A stretch of 64,000 nt of DNA, taken from positions 248,001 through 312,000 of the forward strand of contig NZ_JAXIVS010000008.1 in the NCBI RefSeq assembly GCF_034259325.1. Reading direction: 5' to 3'. The stretch comes from Hyalangium ruber. GTDB taxonomy: Bacteria; Myxococcota; Myxococcia; Myxococcales; Myxococcaceae. Numbering within the stretch: position 1 is the first letter of the stretch; each line of letters begins with the position of its first letter. Below, piece by piece: positions 22,567 through 30,651 of the stretch. The notes beneath the pieces are model-generated. The model was not told the origin of the DNA and made no database searches. It saw nothing but the letters and a program-made list of their open reading frames with translations. The translations under genes and the position numbers were made by a program.

Positions 22567-24468
22567 ATGCGGCAGCGGATCGACGACTACGCCTTGCTCG
22601 GCGACTGCCACTCCGCGGCGCTCGTGGGCCGCGATGGCGCCATTGATTGGGCGTGCTTCCCTCGCTTCGACTCGCCCGCGGTGTTCTGCCGCATCCTCGA
22701 CGCGCGCCGGGGCGGCACCTTCCAGGTGTGCCCCGAGGGGCCCTTCCAGTCCACTCGCCAGTACCTCGATGACACCAATGTCCTCGTCACCACCTTCACC
22801 GCGCCGACCGGGGTGTTGGAGGTCACGGACTGCATGCCTATCCGGCTCGCGCGGGCGCGCAGCCCTCGCGTCGGGGCGCGGTACTCGCTGCTCCGGCGGC
22901 TGCGCTGCGTCGGTGGCGAGGTGCCCACTCGCGTGGTGGTGGCGCCGCGCTTCGAGTACGGCGCCTTCGTGCCGAGCATCCGCCTCACCTCGCCTCGCAC
23001 GGCGGAGCTGGTGGGCGGCGCCGATGCGCTGTGGGTGACGGCCACGCGCCCGTTGGTGGCGTACGAGAAGGCCCTGCGCGCCCGCTGGCACCTGAGGGCA
23101 GGGGACGAGGCCTGGGTGGAGGTGGCCTGGTCGTCTTCCCTCGTGGAGCGCGCCCCTGAGGAGATGCCGGACCTGCTCGCGCTGCGTCAGCGGTTGGAGG
23201 ACACCGTGGCCTTCTGGCGCGATTGGATCTCCCGCTGCGCCTACGAGGGCGAGTACGAGCGGGAGGTGCGCCGCTCAGCCCTGGTGCTCAAGGCGCTCAC
23301 GTACCTGCCCTCGGGAGCCATCGTGGCGGCCCCGACCACCTCCCTGCCCGAGGAGCCGGGCGGGGTGCGCAACTGGGACTACCGCTACACCTGGTTGAGG
23401 GACACGACGCTCACGCTCATCTCTCTAATGTTGCTCGGCTACCAGGAGGAGGCGCTCGCCTTCCGGCATTGGCTAGGGCGCACCAGCGCGGGGCGGGTCG
23501 AGGACATTCAAATCATGTACGACATCCGGGGCCATCGGCTGCTGCCGGAACTGGAGCTGGCCCACCTGGAGGGCCACCGGGGCTCGCGGCCGGTGCGCAT
23601 TGGCAACGGCGCGGTGAAGCAACTCCAGCTCGACGTCTTCGGGGAGCTGCTGGAGGCCGCGTGGCTGTACGCGAAGATGGGCGGGCAGGTGTCGCAGAAC
23701 ACCTGGGGTTTCCTGCGCGCGCTGGCTGAGGGCGTGTGCGCGCGGTGGCGGCAGCCAGACCAGGGGTTGTGGGAGGTTCGCGACGAGCCTCGGCACTTCA
23801 TCCACTCGAAGCTGCTGTGCTGGGTGGCGTTGGACCGGGCGGTGCGCATCGCACGGGCGCGGAGGTTCGCCGCACCCGTGGGGCGCTGGGTTCGTGAGCG
23901 CGAGCTGATCCAGGAATATCTGCTCCGCGAGGGCCGACGCCTCGGGTGGTTCCCCCAGGCCGTGGGCGCGGACAGCGCGGATGCCTCGGTGTTGCAACTG
24001 CCCGCGTTGGGCTTCCTCCCCGTGGCCCACCCGCTGGTGAGCCGCACGGTGGAGGTGGTGCGCCAGCGGCTGGAGAAGGATGGGCTGCTGTACCGCTACC
24101 ACTCACCGGACGGACTGAGCGGAGGGGAGGGGACCTTCCTCCTGTGCTCCTTCTGGCTGCATGACGTGCTGGTACACGCCGGAAGGAAGCAGGAGGCGGA
24201 GGAGCTGTTGCGGCACCTGTTACGGCTCTCCAATGACGTGGGCCTCTACGCGGAAGAGGCGGTGCCGAGCACGGGCGAAGCGCTCGGCAACTTCCCGCAG
24301 GCCTTCACGCACATGGCGCTGGTGGCCTCGTGCGCGCAGCTCTCCGCCGGTCGGAGGTTCCAGCTCCCCCGGCCCGGCGCGTATGACTTCGCGGACTTCG
24401 CGCTCACCTATCACCTCGGGCGGCGCTCCATCCTCATGTCCCACTTCTCAGCGGAAGCGGTGTGGTGA
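22567..24468 (+). CDS. GH15 family glycoside hydrolase (glucoamylase/trehalase type)
   Basis: A 633-residue cytoplasmic protein of the bacterial GH15 family. It has an N-terminal beta domain ([33 protein letters not shown]) and an (alpha/alpha)6 catalytic barrel with [11 protein letters not shown], the acid-bearing [10 protein letters not shown] region, and [20 protein letters not shown] near the end. Members cut alpha-linked glucose, as in glucoamylases, isomaltases or the GH15 trehalases; the exact substrate cannot be told. No signal peptide is seen, so an internal role such as trehalose or maltodextrin turnover is likely. ATG 22567 is chosen because the family starts there; an upstream in-frame start at 22516 adds residues that look like noise. 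Confidence 0.9.
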   Translation: MRQRIDDYALLGDCHSAALVGRDGAIDWACFPRFDSPAVFCRILDARRGGTFQVCPEGPFQSTRQYLDDTNVLVTTFTAPTGVLEVTDCMPIRLARARSPRVGARYSLLRRLRCVGGEVPTRVVVAPRFEYGAFVPSIRLTSPRTAELVGGADALWVTATRPLVAYEKALRARWHLRAGDEAWVEVAWSSSLVERAPEEMPDLLALRQRLEDTVAFWRDWISRCAYEGEYEREVRRSALVLKALTYLPSGAIVAAPTTSLPEEPGGVRNWDYRYTWLRDTTLTLISLMLLGYQEEALAFRHWLGRTSAGRVEDIQIMYDIRGHRLLPELELAHLEGHRGSRPVRIGNGAVKQLQLDVFGELLEAAWLYAKMGGQVSQNTWGFLRALAEGVCARWRQPDQGLWEVRDEPRHFIHSKLLCWVALDRAVRIARARRFAAPVGRWVRERELIQEYLLREGRRLGWFPQAVGADSADASVLQLPALGFLPVAHPLVSRTVEVVRQRLEKDGLLYRYHSPDGLSGGEGTFLLCSFWLHDVLVHAGRKQEAEELLRHLLRLSNDVGLYAEEAVPSTGEALGNFPQAFTHMALVASCAQLSAGRRFQLPRPGAYDFADFALTYHLGRRSILMSHFSAEAVW

Positions 24469-24481
24469 GTCCCCACGCCGT

Positions 24482-25243
24482 CTACCCGCCCGCGCGCTCG
24501 GAGTTGGCGCGGAAGGCATCCCGCATGAACTGGGCGAGCCCGGGGCGCTCCTTGTCGATGTTCTCCGTGAACCGCGAGTCGTTCACGTAGAGCTCACCCA
24601 GCCCCCGGTGCATCTCCGGCGAGCAGGGGTAGAACCAGCGCGAGATGTAGCCGCGGTGCTGCTCCGCCAGCTCCATCACCCGTGGATCCGTCGGCGCCTT
24701 CCCGGCCGCCAACTGCGCCGCCAGATCGCGCGAGATCTGCTCTCCCTCCGCCTTGATCCGCTCCCAGTCCTTCTTGGCGTACTTCGAGGTCCTCCGAGCC
24801 GACTCCTTGTACGCCTCCGTGTTTCCCCACCGCTCGCGGACCTCGTCCTCGTACTTCGACGGATCGAAGTCCCCGAACACCTCGAACATCTCTTCCTTCG
24901 TCATGACCGTTCCTTTCTCGAGCGACTCGAGCGCCGCATCCACCGCGCCGATGAGCGCATGGACCCGGGTGGCCCGTTCGGTGAGCAGCTGACGCTGCAT
25001 CCGCAGCGCGGCCCGGAGGTCAAAGGCCGGATCGCCCATGATTCGGGTGATCTCCTCCAGCGCGAAGCCCAGCTCCTTGAAGAAGAGCACCTGCTGGAGT
25101 TGCTGCAGATCCCTCTGCTCATACAGGCGATAGCCCGCTTCGCTCCGCCCACTGGGGCGGAGCAGGCCGATCTCGTCATAGTGGTGCAGCGCACGAACAC
25201 TGACACCCGCCAGCCGAGCGACCTGGCTCACCGTCAGGGACAT
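24482..25243 (-). CDS. MerR-family regulator with TipAS drug-binding domain (TipA-like)
   Basis: A 253-residue regulator. Residues 1-70 are a MerR winged helix (LTVSQVARLAGVSVRALHHYDEIG), followed by a coiled coil to about 115. The C-terminal half from MTKEEMFEVFGDFDPSKYE is a TipAS domain, known in Streptomyces TipA to trap thiopeptide antibiotics such as thiostrepton and switch on transcription. An internal Met at the domain start suggests that a short TipAS-like form could also be made, as in Streptomyces, though this is inference. The gene has a MerR-type promoter and operator directly upstream. ATG 25243 is chosen as the MerR domain begins there. Its stop nearly meets that of the GH15 gene. 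Confidence 0.92.
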   Translation of the reverse strand: MSLTVSQVARLAGVSVRALHHYDEIGLLRPSGRSEAGYRLYEQRDLQQLQQVLFFKELGFALEEITRIMGDPAFDLRAALRMQRQLLTERATRVHALIGAVDAALESLEKGTVMTKEEMFEVFGDFDPSKYEDEVRERWGNTEAYKESARRTSKYAKKDWERIKAEGEQISRDLAAQLAAGKAPTDPRVMELAEQHRGYISRWFYPCSPEMHRGLGELYVNDSRFTENIDKERPGLAQFMRDAFRANSERAGG

Positions 25244-25264
25244 CCCTCTCACCTCCGACGCGAA

Positions 25265-25295
25265 GGAATAGGGCCTCACGTTGCGTGAGGGTCAA
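25265..25295 (-). promoter_or_regulatory. MerR-type promoter with TipA-like operator
   Basis: On the minus strand a -35 TTGACC (25295-25290) and a -10 TATTCC (25270-25265) are 19 bases apart, the long spacing typical of MerR-activated promoters. The spacer holds most of the inverted repeat CCTCACG-N3-CGTGAGG (25274-25290). This closely resembles the operator in the Streptomyces tipA promoter as I recall it. It lies 22 bases upstream of the TipA-like start, pointing to autoregulation. Confidence 0.85.
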
Positions 25296-25483
25296 CCCCC
25301 CTTCTTCTCCGGGTTCGCCGGGCGGAAGAGGGCGCAGGCATGCACCGGCTGCGGCGGGTACTTCTGGGGGAGCAGCGGACAGAGGATGAACGTGGACGTC
25401 TGCGTCCGCACGTACCGGGGCGGCGCGGCGCACCGGTGGCAGAGGCTGGTGGGGAAGGGAAGAGGTTCGGGAGGCTGGGTCAT
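25292..25483 (-). CDS. Small conserved Cys-rich protein (CHRC motif)
   Basis: A 63-residue protein starting MTQPPEP. It contains CHRC, a Cys in ILCPL and a further Cys in VHACALF, spaced as in small zinc-binding proteins I recognise from other proteobacteria with the pattern CxxC...RYVRT...C...YPPQPV..C. It fills the gap between the TipA-like gene and the next lipoprotein gene. Its stop codon lies within the -35 element of the TipA-like promoter. Function is unknown. Confidence 0.6.
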   Translation of the reverse strand: MTQPPEPLPFPTSLCHRCAAPPRYVRTQTSTFILCPLLPQKYPPQPVHACALFRPANPEKKGG

Positions 25484-25584
25484 CGAAGGCCTGGGCCAGC
25501 GTACGTGCCGCACTGCGTTGGATCCACACGGTCCGGTTGCCGACAAAGAGGGGGGAACGCAGAGCCCACGGTGCTGGAGGCCCC

Positions 25585-27009
25585 ATGAGACGTCCCAACA
25601 CGTTCCTGACTCTGGTGTATGCCGCTGTCGTCCTCTCGCTGCCAGTAGGTTGTGGTGGGGAGGGCGGAGAGGGGACCAACCCACCGCCGGGAGATGGGAC
25701 TCCGCAGATCCCCCCGGATGACAGCGAGAGCCGGCGAGCGGGTGAGTCGCTCAACCAGCTCGAGACGCGGTGGAAGCGGGCCAGCGGCACCCGGACCACG
25801 GGAGTTTCCACCACCTTTGATCTCTCCGGAAAGTCGATGTACCTGAGCACGGATGGCCAGGCGCAGGTCGCGGCTCCGGGCGTGCTGCTGCCGGCCCCCA
25901 TCTTTCCGAACAACCGACGCTACGTCTTCTTCACCGACGCCCGGGTGGGCGAGCAGACGGGCGCCCTGGTCCTGGAAGGGCAGCGGATCGAACTCTCCAG
26001 CGGCACGCTGGGCGCGGTCGACATCCAGAGCGCCATCGCGCGCACGCACAAGCCGGACGGCACCGCGGCGTCCGCCGTCGAGCTGAGGACGCGGGAAAAC
26101 GTGACTGGGAGCGACCCGGAGTTCACCTTCCCGGCGGATTGGAGCGACGCGGGCCAGGCCCTGTTCTTCTCCGACGCCGCCGCCATCCAGGCCAGCAACG
26201 TGACCCTCACGGGCTTTACCCGCGGCGTGCTGGTGACGCCTTCGGGCAACATCGAGATCCTCGGCAGCGTGACGGTGGCCTCCGCCAGCCGGATGTACTG
26301 GGACACCGCCGCCCGTATCGAGGTGCAGGAGACCCGGGTCACCGGCCCCAGCTTCGCGCTCGGAGGCGTGGTGGAGTCCGGCACGCTTGCTCCCACGGGC
26401 ATCTCGCCCGCCGCGTCGCTGCCCAGCATGGTGAAGGGCGGTCAGGCGACGATCGCTCTCAAGCCGGGCAATGCGCGCAGCGAGGCCGCCTTCCAGCTCA
26501 CGCAGGCGGTGACCGAGCAGGGCATGCTCCTGCCTCCCGCGCCGGAGATCGCCTTCGATCCCCAGACCGGCCCCGTCACCGTGAAGACGGGGCAGCGCGT
26601 GCTGATCCCCGTCGTCTTCCGGGAGAAGGGCTTCCAGGGGGATGCCGTGCTCGCCGATCTCCAGGTCACCGGCAGCGGCAAGGACGCGGTCAGCGTCCCG
26701 CTGGGCAACGTCGAGCCGTTCGTGGGCCGGCTCTGGAAGGAGGTCGCGGATTCGGGGCTCGCCGCGCCCTTCCTCGCCATCTCCCTGGCGCCGCTCACGC
26801 CGTTCCTCGCCATCGGGGAGGCGCTCACCTGCCTGTTCACCACCTGCCCCAAGGCCTACCCCAACTGGATGGATGCGGGAGAGGTCTCGCGCTTCCACAT
26901 CATCATCCAGGGCAAGATTTCCCCGGGCACCTACGAGGCGAACGTCACGCTCACCGGCCGCAACTACGAGGCGCTCACCATCCCCGTCCAGTTCACCGTC
27001 ACTGAGTGA
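25585..27009 (+). CDS. Hypothetical lipoprotein
   Basis: A 474-residue protein that I do not assign to a known family. The N-terminus is a type II signal (MRRPNTFLTL to LPVGC) and a Gly/Pro-rich linker, so it should be membrane-anchored outside the cytoplasm. The body is rich in beta-strand sequence with many short hydrophobic strands, and one Cys pair near the end (TCLFTTC). A GGAGG site precedes ATG 25585. The gene stands alone between the small Cys-rich gene and the convergent TerC gene. Confidence 0.8.
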   Translation: MRRPNTFLTLVYAAVVLSLPVGCGGEGGEGTNPPPGDGTPQIPPDDSESRRAGESLNQLETRWKRASGTRTTGVSTTFDLSGKSMYLSTDGQAQVAAPGVLLPAPIFPNNRRYVFFTDARVGEQTGALVLEGQRIELSSGTLGAVDIQSAIARTHKPDGTAASAVELRTRENVTGSDPEFTFPADWSDAGQALFFSDAAAIQASNVTLTGFTRGVLVTPSGNIEILGSVTVASASRMYWDTAARIEVQETRVTGPSFALGGVVESGTLAPTGISPAASLPSMVKGGQATIALKPGNARSEAAFQLTQAVTEQGMLLPPAPEIAFDPQTGPVTVKTGQRVLIPVVFREKGFQGDAVLADLQVTGSGKDAVSVPLGNVEPFVGRLWKEVADSGLAAPFLAISLAPLTPFLAIGEALTCLFTTCPKAYPNWMDAGEVSRFHIIIQGKISPGTYEANVTLTGRNYEALTIPVQFTVTE

Positions 27010-27037
27010 CGGACGGGGACAGTGCCAGCGAGCGCGG

Positions 27038-27808
27038 CTACCGGCCCAGCTCGCTGGCCACCTTCTGCTCGGTGCCCGCGTGCAGGTGCACGGGCTTGTG
27101 GACCTTGCGCAGGCGCATGTTGAGCAGCTCCACCACCAGCGCGAAGGCCATCGCGAAGTAGATGTAGCCCTTGTTGATGTGCTGGCCGAGCCCCTCGGCC
27201 ACCAACATCACCCCGATGAGCAGCAGGAAGGACAGGGCGAGGATCTTCACGGTGGGGTGGCGCTCCACGAAGTCGCCGATCCTCCCGGCGAAGATCAGCA
27301 TCACGCCCACGGCGATGATCATCGCGGTGACCATCACCCACAGCTGGCTGGCCATGCCCACCGCGGTGATGACCGAGTCGAGCGAGAAGACGATGTCCAG
27401 CGCGAGGATCTGCGCCAGCACCGAGCCCACGGCTGCCGCGCTGGGGGCCTGGGTCGTGCCCTCGATGTCCGGGCCCTCCAGCTTGGAGTGCATCTCGTGT
27501 ACCGACTTGGCCACCAGGAACAGGCCGCCTCCCAGCAGGATGAGGTCTCTTCCCGAGATGCCCTCGCCCAGCACCGTGAAGAGCGGCTCGGTCAGGCGCA
27601 TCAGCCACGAGAGGGCGAACAGCAGCCCGATGCGGATGATCAGCGCCAGGCCGATGCCCAGCTTGCGGATGCGCTCGCGCTTGTCGGGGGGCAGCTTCGC
27701 CACGAGGATGGCGATGAAGACGATGTTGTCCACGCCCAGCACGATCTCCATCGCGGAGAGCGTGAGCAGGGCAACCCAGGGATTGGAGGTCGTGGTTTCG
27801 AGGGCCAT
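27038..27808 (-). CDS. TerC family integral membrane protein
   Basis: A 256-residue membrane protein with about seven hydrophobic segments. Family motifs are present: SAMEIVLGVDNIVFIAIL near the start and LALDIVFSLDSVITAVGM in the second half, each with a membrane-embedded Asp pair as in TerC, Alx and MeeF-type proteins. Members are linked to manganese or other metal export and to tellurite resistance. ATG 27808 gives the family N-terminus; a longer frame to 27931 is not needed. No manganese riboswitch of the yybP-ykoY kind is recognisable upstream. Confidence 0.9.
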   Translation of the reverse strand: MALETTTSNPWVALLTLSAMEIVLGVDNIVFIAILVAKLPPDKRERIRKLGIGLALIIRIGLLFALSWLMRLTEPLFTVLGEGISGRDLILLGGGLFLVAKSVHEMHSKLEGPDIEGTTQAPSAAAVGSVLAQILALDIVFSLDSVITAVGMASQLWVMVTAMIIAVGVMLIFAGRIGDFVERHPTVKILALSFLLLIGVMLVAEGLGQHINKGYIYFAMAFALVVELLNMRLRKVHKPVHLHAGTEQKVASELGR

Positions 27809-27929
27809 ATTGGGCTCCAAACGATAGAGGAAGGGGGGCGTCGTCGCCCGGCTTTCCGCGCGCGAAGTTCGTCTGCTGGCATTCCGGCCCGGTTTGCCCC
27901 CAAGCTCGCGGCCTTGGGAGGACAGAGGC

Positions 27930-29327
27930 ATGCGTCGGGTGTCGCCGTGGAAGGCCAGCGTTGGACTGGGGGTGGGGGCGGGAGTGCTCGCGCTCGTACT
28001 CTGGGGGTGCTTCAGGCAGTCCGCCCCTCCCGCGAGTGCCGCGCCTGGGACGCTCTTCGCCGCGCAGACCTCCTTCGACTTCGTCGTCTTCCTGCCACCT
28101 CAGGCCGTCGCGCCGACTCCCGCGAAGCTGGGAGAGCTCGTTGGCCAGCGGTTCCAGTCGCTGCGGTGGGTGGGAGAGGGGAGGCCGACGGAGCCTCCGC
28201 CCACCGTGCGCGTCACGGAGCACACGACGCGAGAGTTCCCGCTTCCCGAAGGGGAGATGTTGGAGCTCGCGGTGCGCCACCTCTCACCCCAGGAGCAGTC
28301 GGGGCTGGCCGCCTCCGAGCGCATCCTGCTGCTGCAGTTCACCACGGTGCCCCCGGGGCTGGAGGCGGTGCGGCAGGCGCATGAGCTGGCGCTGGAGCTG
28401 GCGCGCACCACCGGAGGGTTGTTGTGGGATGAGGAGAGCGGCGAGTTCTTCTCCATCGACAAGTGGCAGGAGTTCCGGCTGGCGGAATGGGAGGGCGGTG
28501 AGCCGCGCCTGGCGCGCCACTTCAACTCCCGCCTGTACACGGAGGGAGACGGCACGGCCCGCTTCGTCACGGTGGGCATGCGCAAGTTCGGCTTGCCGGA
28601 CCTGGAGGTGCGACACGTGCCGGAGACGCTGACGGGCAAGGTCGGCACCCTCATCAACATCGTCGCGCAGCTCATGATCGAGGGCACCGCGGTGCGGGAG
28701 GATGGCACCTTCCCCGTGGCCCTCAACGCGCTGAAGCTCGCCTCCATGCGCGAGCGCCTGCTGCAGCAGGTTCAGGACGGGGCTCGGGCAGGGGTTGTAT
28801 TGAACCTGGTGCCTGCGGATCCGAAGCAGGCCGATCGGGACAACCGGTTGCTGGAGATCCGTTTCCCCTCGGAGCCCGGGGACAGTCCGTCCGAGCGCCC
28901 CTATGCGGCCATCACCGCGCTGTTCGGGGGCAAGGACGAGATCGTCTCCGCGCCGCATGACGACGCCTTGCTGGAGGCCAGCAGCCGCGCGCGCGAAGAG
29001 CTGCTCACCCGCCTCAAGCCCCGCTTCCTGGAGGGGCTGAGGTCGGGCGAGCGGCTGTTCGTGAAGGCGCCGTTCGATACGTCCTCCGGAGGGACCGAGT
29101 GGATGTGGGTCCACGTCATCACCTGGGAGGGCTCAACCATCCAAGGCGTGCTGGACAGCCAGCCGGATGAGGTGCCGGGGCTGAAGGCGGGCTCGAAGGT
29201 GACGGTGGAGGAGGGCTCGCTCTTCGACTATCTGCTGGTGAGCCAGGATGGCACCTTCGAGGGCAATCAGACGGAGCGCCTCCTGATCGAGCGCTCTCGG
29301 CAGGGCGGCAGGGGCGGCTCGCGCTAG
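27930..29327 (+). CDS. DUF2314 domain protein
   Basis: A 465-residue protein with an N-terminal hydrophobic segment (VGLGVGAGVLALVLWGC) that could be a lipoprotein signal or membrane anchor. The middle part is of unknown type. The last 100 residues form a DUF2314 domain: GERLFVKAPF, then MWVHVITWEG, VLDSQPDEV and LKAGSKVTV, as seen in many myxobacterial and other bacterial proteins of unknown role. It runs divergently from terC. Its stop overlaps that of the solute-binding protein gene by four bases. Confidence 0.8.
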   Translation: MRRVSPWKASVGLGVGAGVLALVLWGCFRQSAPPASAAPGTLFAAQTSFDFVVFLPPQAVAPTPAKLGELVGQRFQSLRWVGEGRPTEPPPTVRVTEHTTREFPLPEGEMLELAVRHLSPQEQSGLAASERILLLQFTTVPPGLEAVRQAHELALELARTTGGLLWDEESGEFFSIDKWQEFRLAEWEGGEPRLARHFNSRLYTEGDGTARFVTVGMRKFGLPDLEVRHVPETLTGKVGTLINIVAQLMIEGTAVREDGTFPVALNALKLASMRERLLQQVQDGARAGVVLNLVPADPKQADRDNRLLEIRFPSEPGDSPSERPYAAITALFGGKDEIVSAPHDDALLEASSRAREELLTRLKPRFLEGLRSGERLFVKAPFDTSSGGTEWMWVHVITWEGSTIQGVLDSQPDEVPGLKAGSKVTVEEGSLFDYLLVSQDGTFEGNQTERLLIERSRQGGRGGSR

Positions 29328-30541
29328 CGCTTGCGGCGCAGGCTCGCCACGTCCTTCTGGACCGCCTGCTGCGCCTCCTGCAGCGCCGCCTTGGGAGTGG
29401 AGGCTTTGCGGAGAATGGCGTTCATGGCGGTGGTCATCGGTGACCAGACCATCGTCATCTCCGCCACGTTGGGCATGGGGACCGCTGCCTCGGCCTGCGC
29501 GCGGAACGCGGCGAGCGTGGTGTCCTTGGCGATCCGCGGATCCTGGTAGGCCTGCTCGAGCGCGGGGTTCTGGCGCCCGGTGAGCGCCATGATGCGCGCC
29601 CCCTCGGGGCCCGTGAGGAAGCTCACGAAGTCGAACGCCGCCTCCTTGTGCTTGGAGGGCGCCGCCACGGCCACACCCTCGACCGTCATCCACGGCCGCA
29701 TTGGCTTGCCGCCGGCCTCGTCCACCGTGGGCAGTGGCGCCAGCCCGTAGTCGATGCTCGGGGAGACCTCTCCCAAGAACCAGGGGCCGGAGAACACCAT
29801 TGCCGCCTTGCCCGTGTTGAACAGCGAGGTGGTCAGCGCCGTGGAGGGCTCGGGAGGGAGGATCCGATCCGTGCCCACCCAGCGCAGCAGCAGCTCCATC
29901 GCCTTCACGTTCTCGGGCGCGTCCAGGCGCGGCGTAGGCCCCGGGTCGAACACCCGGCCGCCAAAGGCGTTCATCAACGCCGCGTGGTAGTAGAAGTCGG
30001 TGTACGGGTAGACGAGGCACGCCGAGTCCGCGCCCTGCTTCGGCTGCTTCTTGCACCAGGAGACGAGCTCGCCCGTCGTCCGAGGCGGCTTCTCCACCAG
30101 CTTCTTGTTGTAGATGAGGGTGAGGACCTTGAAGTTCAGGGGCAGCCCGTAGACGGAGCCCCGGTAGGTCATCGCCTCCAGCGTGGTGGGGATGAAGCGC
30201 TTGCGGGCGGCGTCATCCAGGAAGAAGTCGAGCGGCTCGAGCGTGTTGCCGCTCTCCACCCAGCCCCCGAGTCGATCCTGCGGGAAGATGAAGACGTCCG
30301 GTCCGATGCCGCGCGGGACGGCCGCGCTGATCTTGTCCGTGAAGGCATCCGAGGGAATGGCGCGCAGCGTGGCCTTCACGCCCGAGCTGGCCCGGGCCGC
30401 GTTGAAGGCCTCGACGGCCTTCTCCAGCGCTGCTCGCTCGGCTGCTCGGTAGCCGTGCCAGATCTGCAGCTCGGTCTGTGCATTCGCGAGCACGGGAACC
30501 ATCAGCAAAGACAGGAGGAGCAGGGGCAGAGCACGGTTCAT
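29324..30541 (-). CDS. Extracellular sugar-binding protein of an ABC importer (MalE type)
   Basis: A 405-residue periplasmic solute-binding protein. A signal peptide (MNRALPLLLL to ANA) precedes TELQIWHGY, the usual first strand of maltose- and oligosaccharide-binding proteins. The rest follows the bacterial extracellular protein family 1 layout, with GIGPDVFIFPQDRLG and a KAAMVFSGPWFLGEV segment. No permease or ATPase genes lie next to it, so it must work with components coded elsewhere. It is divergent to the GH88 gene, and a palindrome lies just upstream of both. Its ligand may be an oligosaccharide released by such an enzyme. Confidence 0.9.
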   Translation of the reverse strand: MNRALPLLLLSLLMVPVLANAQTELQIWHGYRAAERAALEKAVEAFNAARASSGVKATLRAIPSDAFTDKISAAVPRGIGPDVFIFPQDRLGGWVESGNTLEPLDFFLDDAARKRFIPTTLEAMTYRGSVYGLPLNFKVLTLIYNKKLVEKPPRTTGELVSWCKKQPKQGADSACLVYPYTDFYYHAALMNAFGGRVFDPGPTPRLDAPENVKAMELLLRWVGTDRILPPEPSTALTTSLFNTGKAAMVFSGPWFLGEVSPSIDYGLAPLPTVDEAGGKPMRPWMTVEGVAVAAPSKHKEAAFDFVSFLTGPEGARIMALTGRQNPALEQAYQDPRIAKDTTLAAFRAQAEAAVPMPNVAEMTMVWSPMTTAMNAILRKASTPKAALQEAQQAVQKDVASLRRKR

Positions 30542-30550
30542 GAGGTCTCT

Positions 30551-30567
30551 ACCGGACAGCGTCCGGT
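30551..30567. promoter_or_regulatory. Palindromic operator candidate between the sugar-binding protein and GH88 genes
   Basis: A perfect inverted repeat ACCGGAC-AGC-GTCCGGT ten bases upstream of the sugar-binding protein start and 84 bases upstream of the divergent GH88 start. It is a likely binding site for a sugar-responsive regulator acting on one or both genes. The regulator is not in the window. Confidence 0.45.
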
Positions 30568-30651
30568 GCCAGACGTCAAGCTCGGACTCGGGGAGCCAGC
30601 CACTCCTATTCGACACCTTCAGGTAGGACACTTTGTGCCAGGAGGAGCGGG

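Noticed and set aside
25281-25721. A 146-residue plus-strand frame before the lipoprotein gene
   Set aside because: It overlaps the lipoprotein signal and the small Cys-rich gene and has no ribosome-binding site or family features.
27809-27929. A manganese riboswitch of the yybP-ykoY kind before the TerC gene
   Set aside because: The conserved loops are not present; only a short GC stem is seen.
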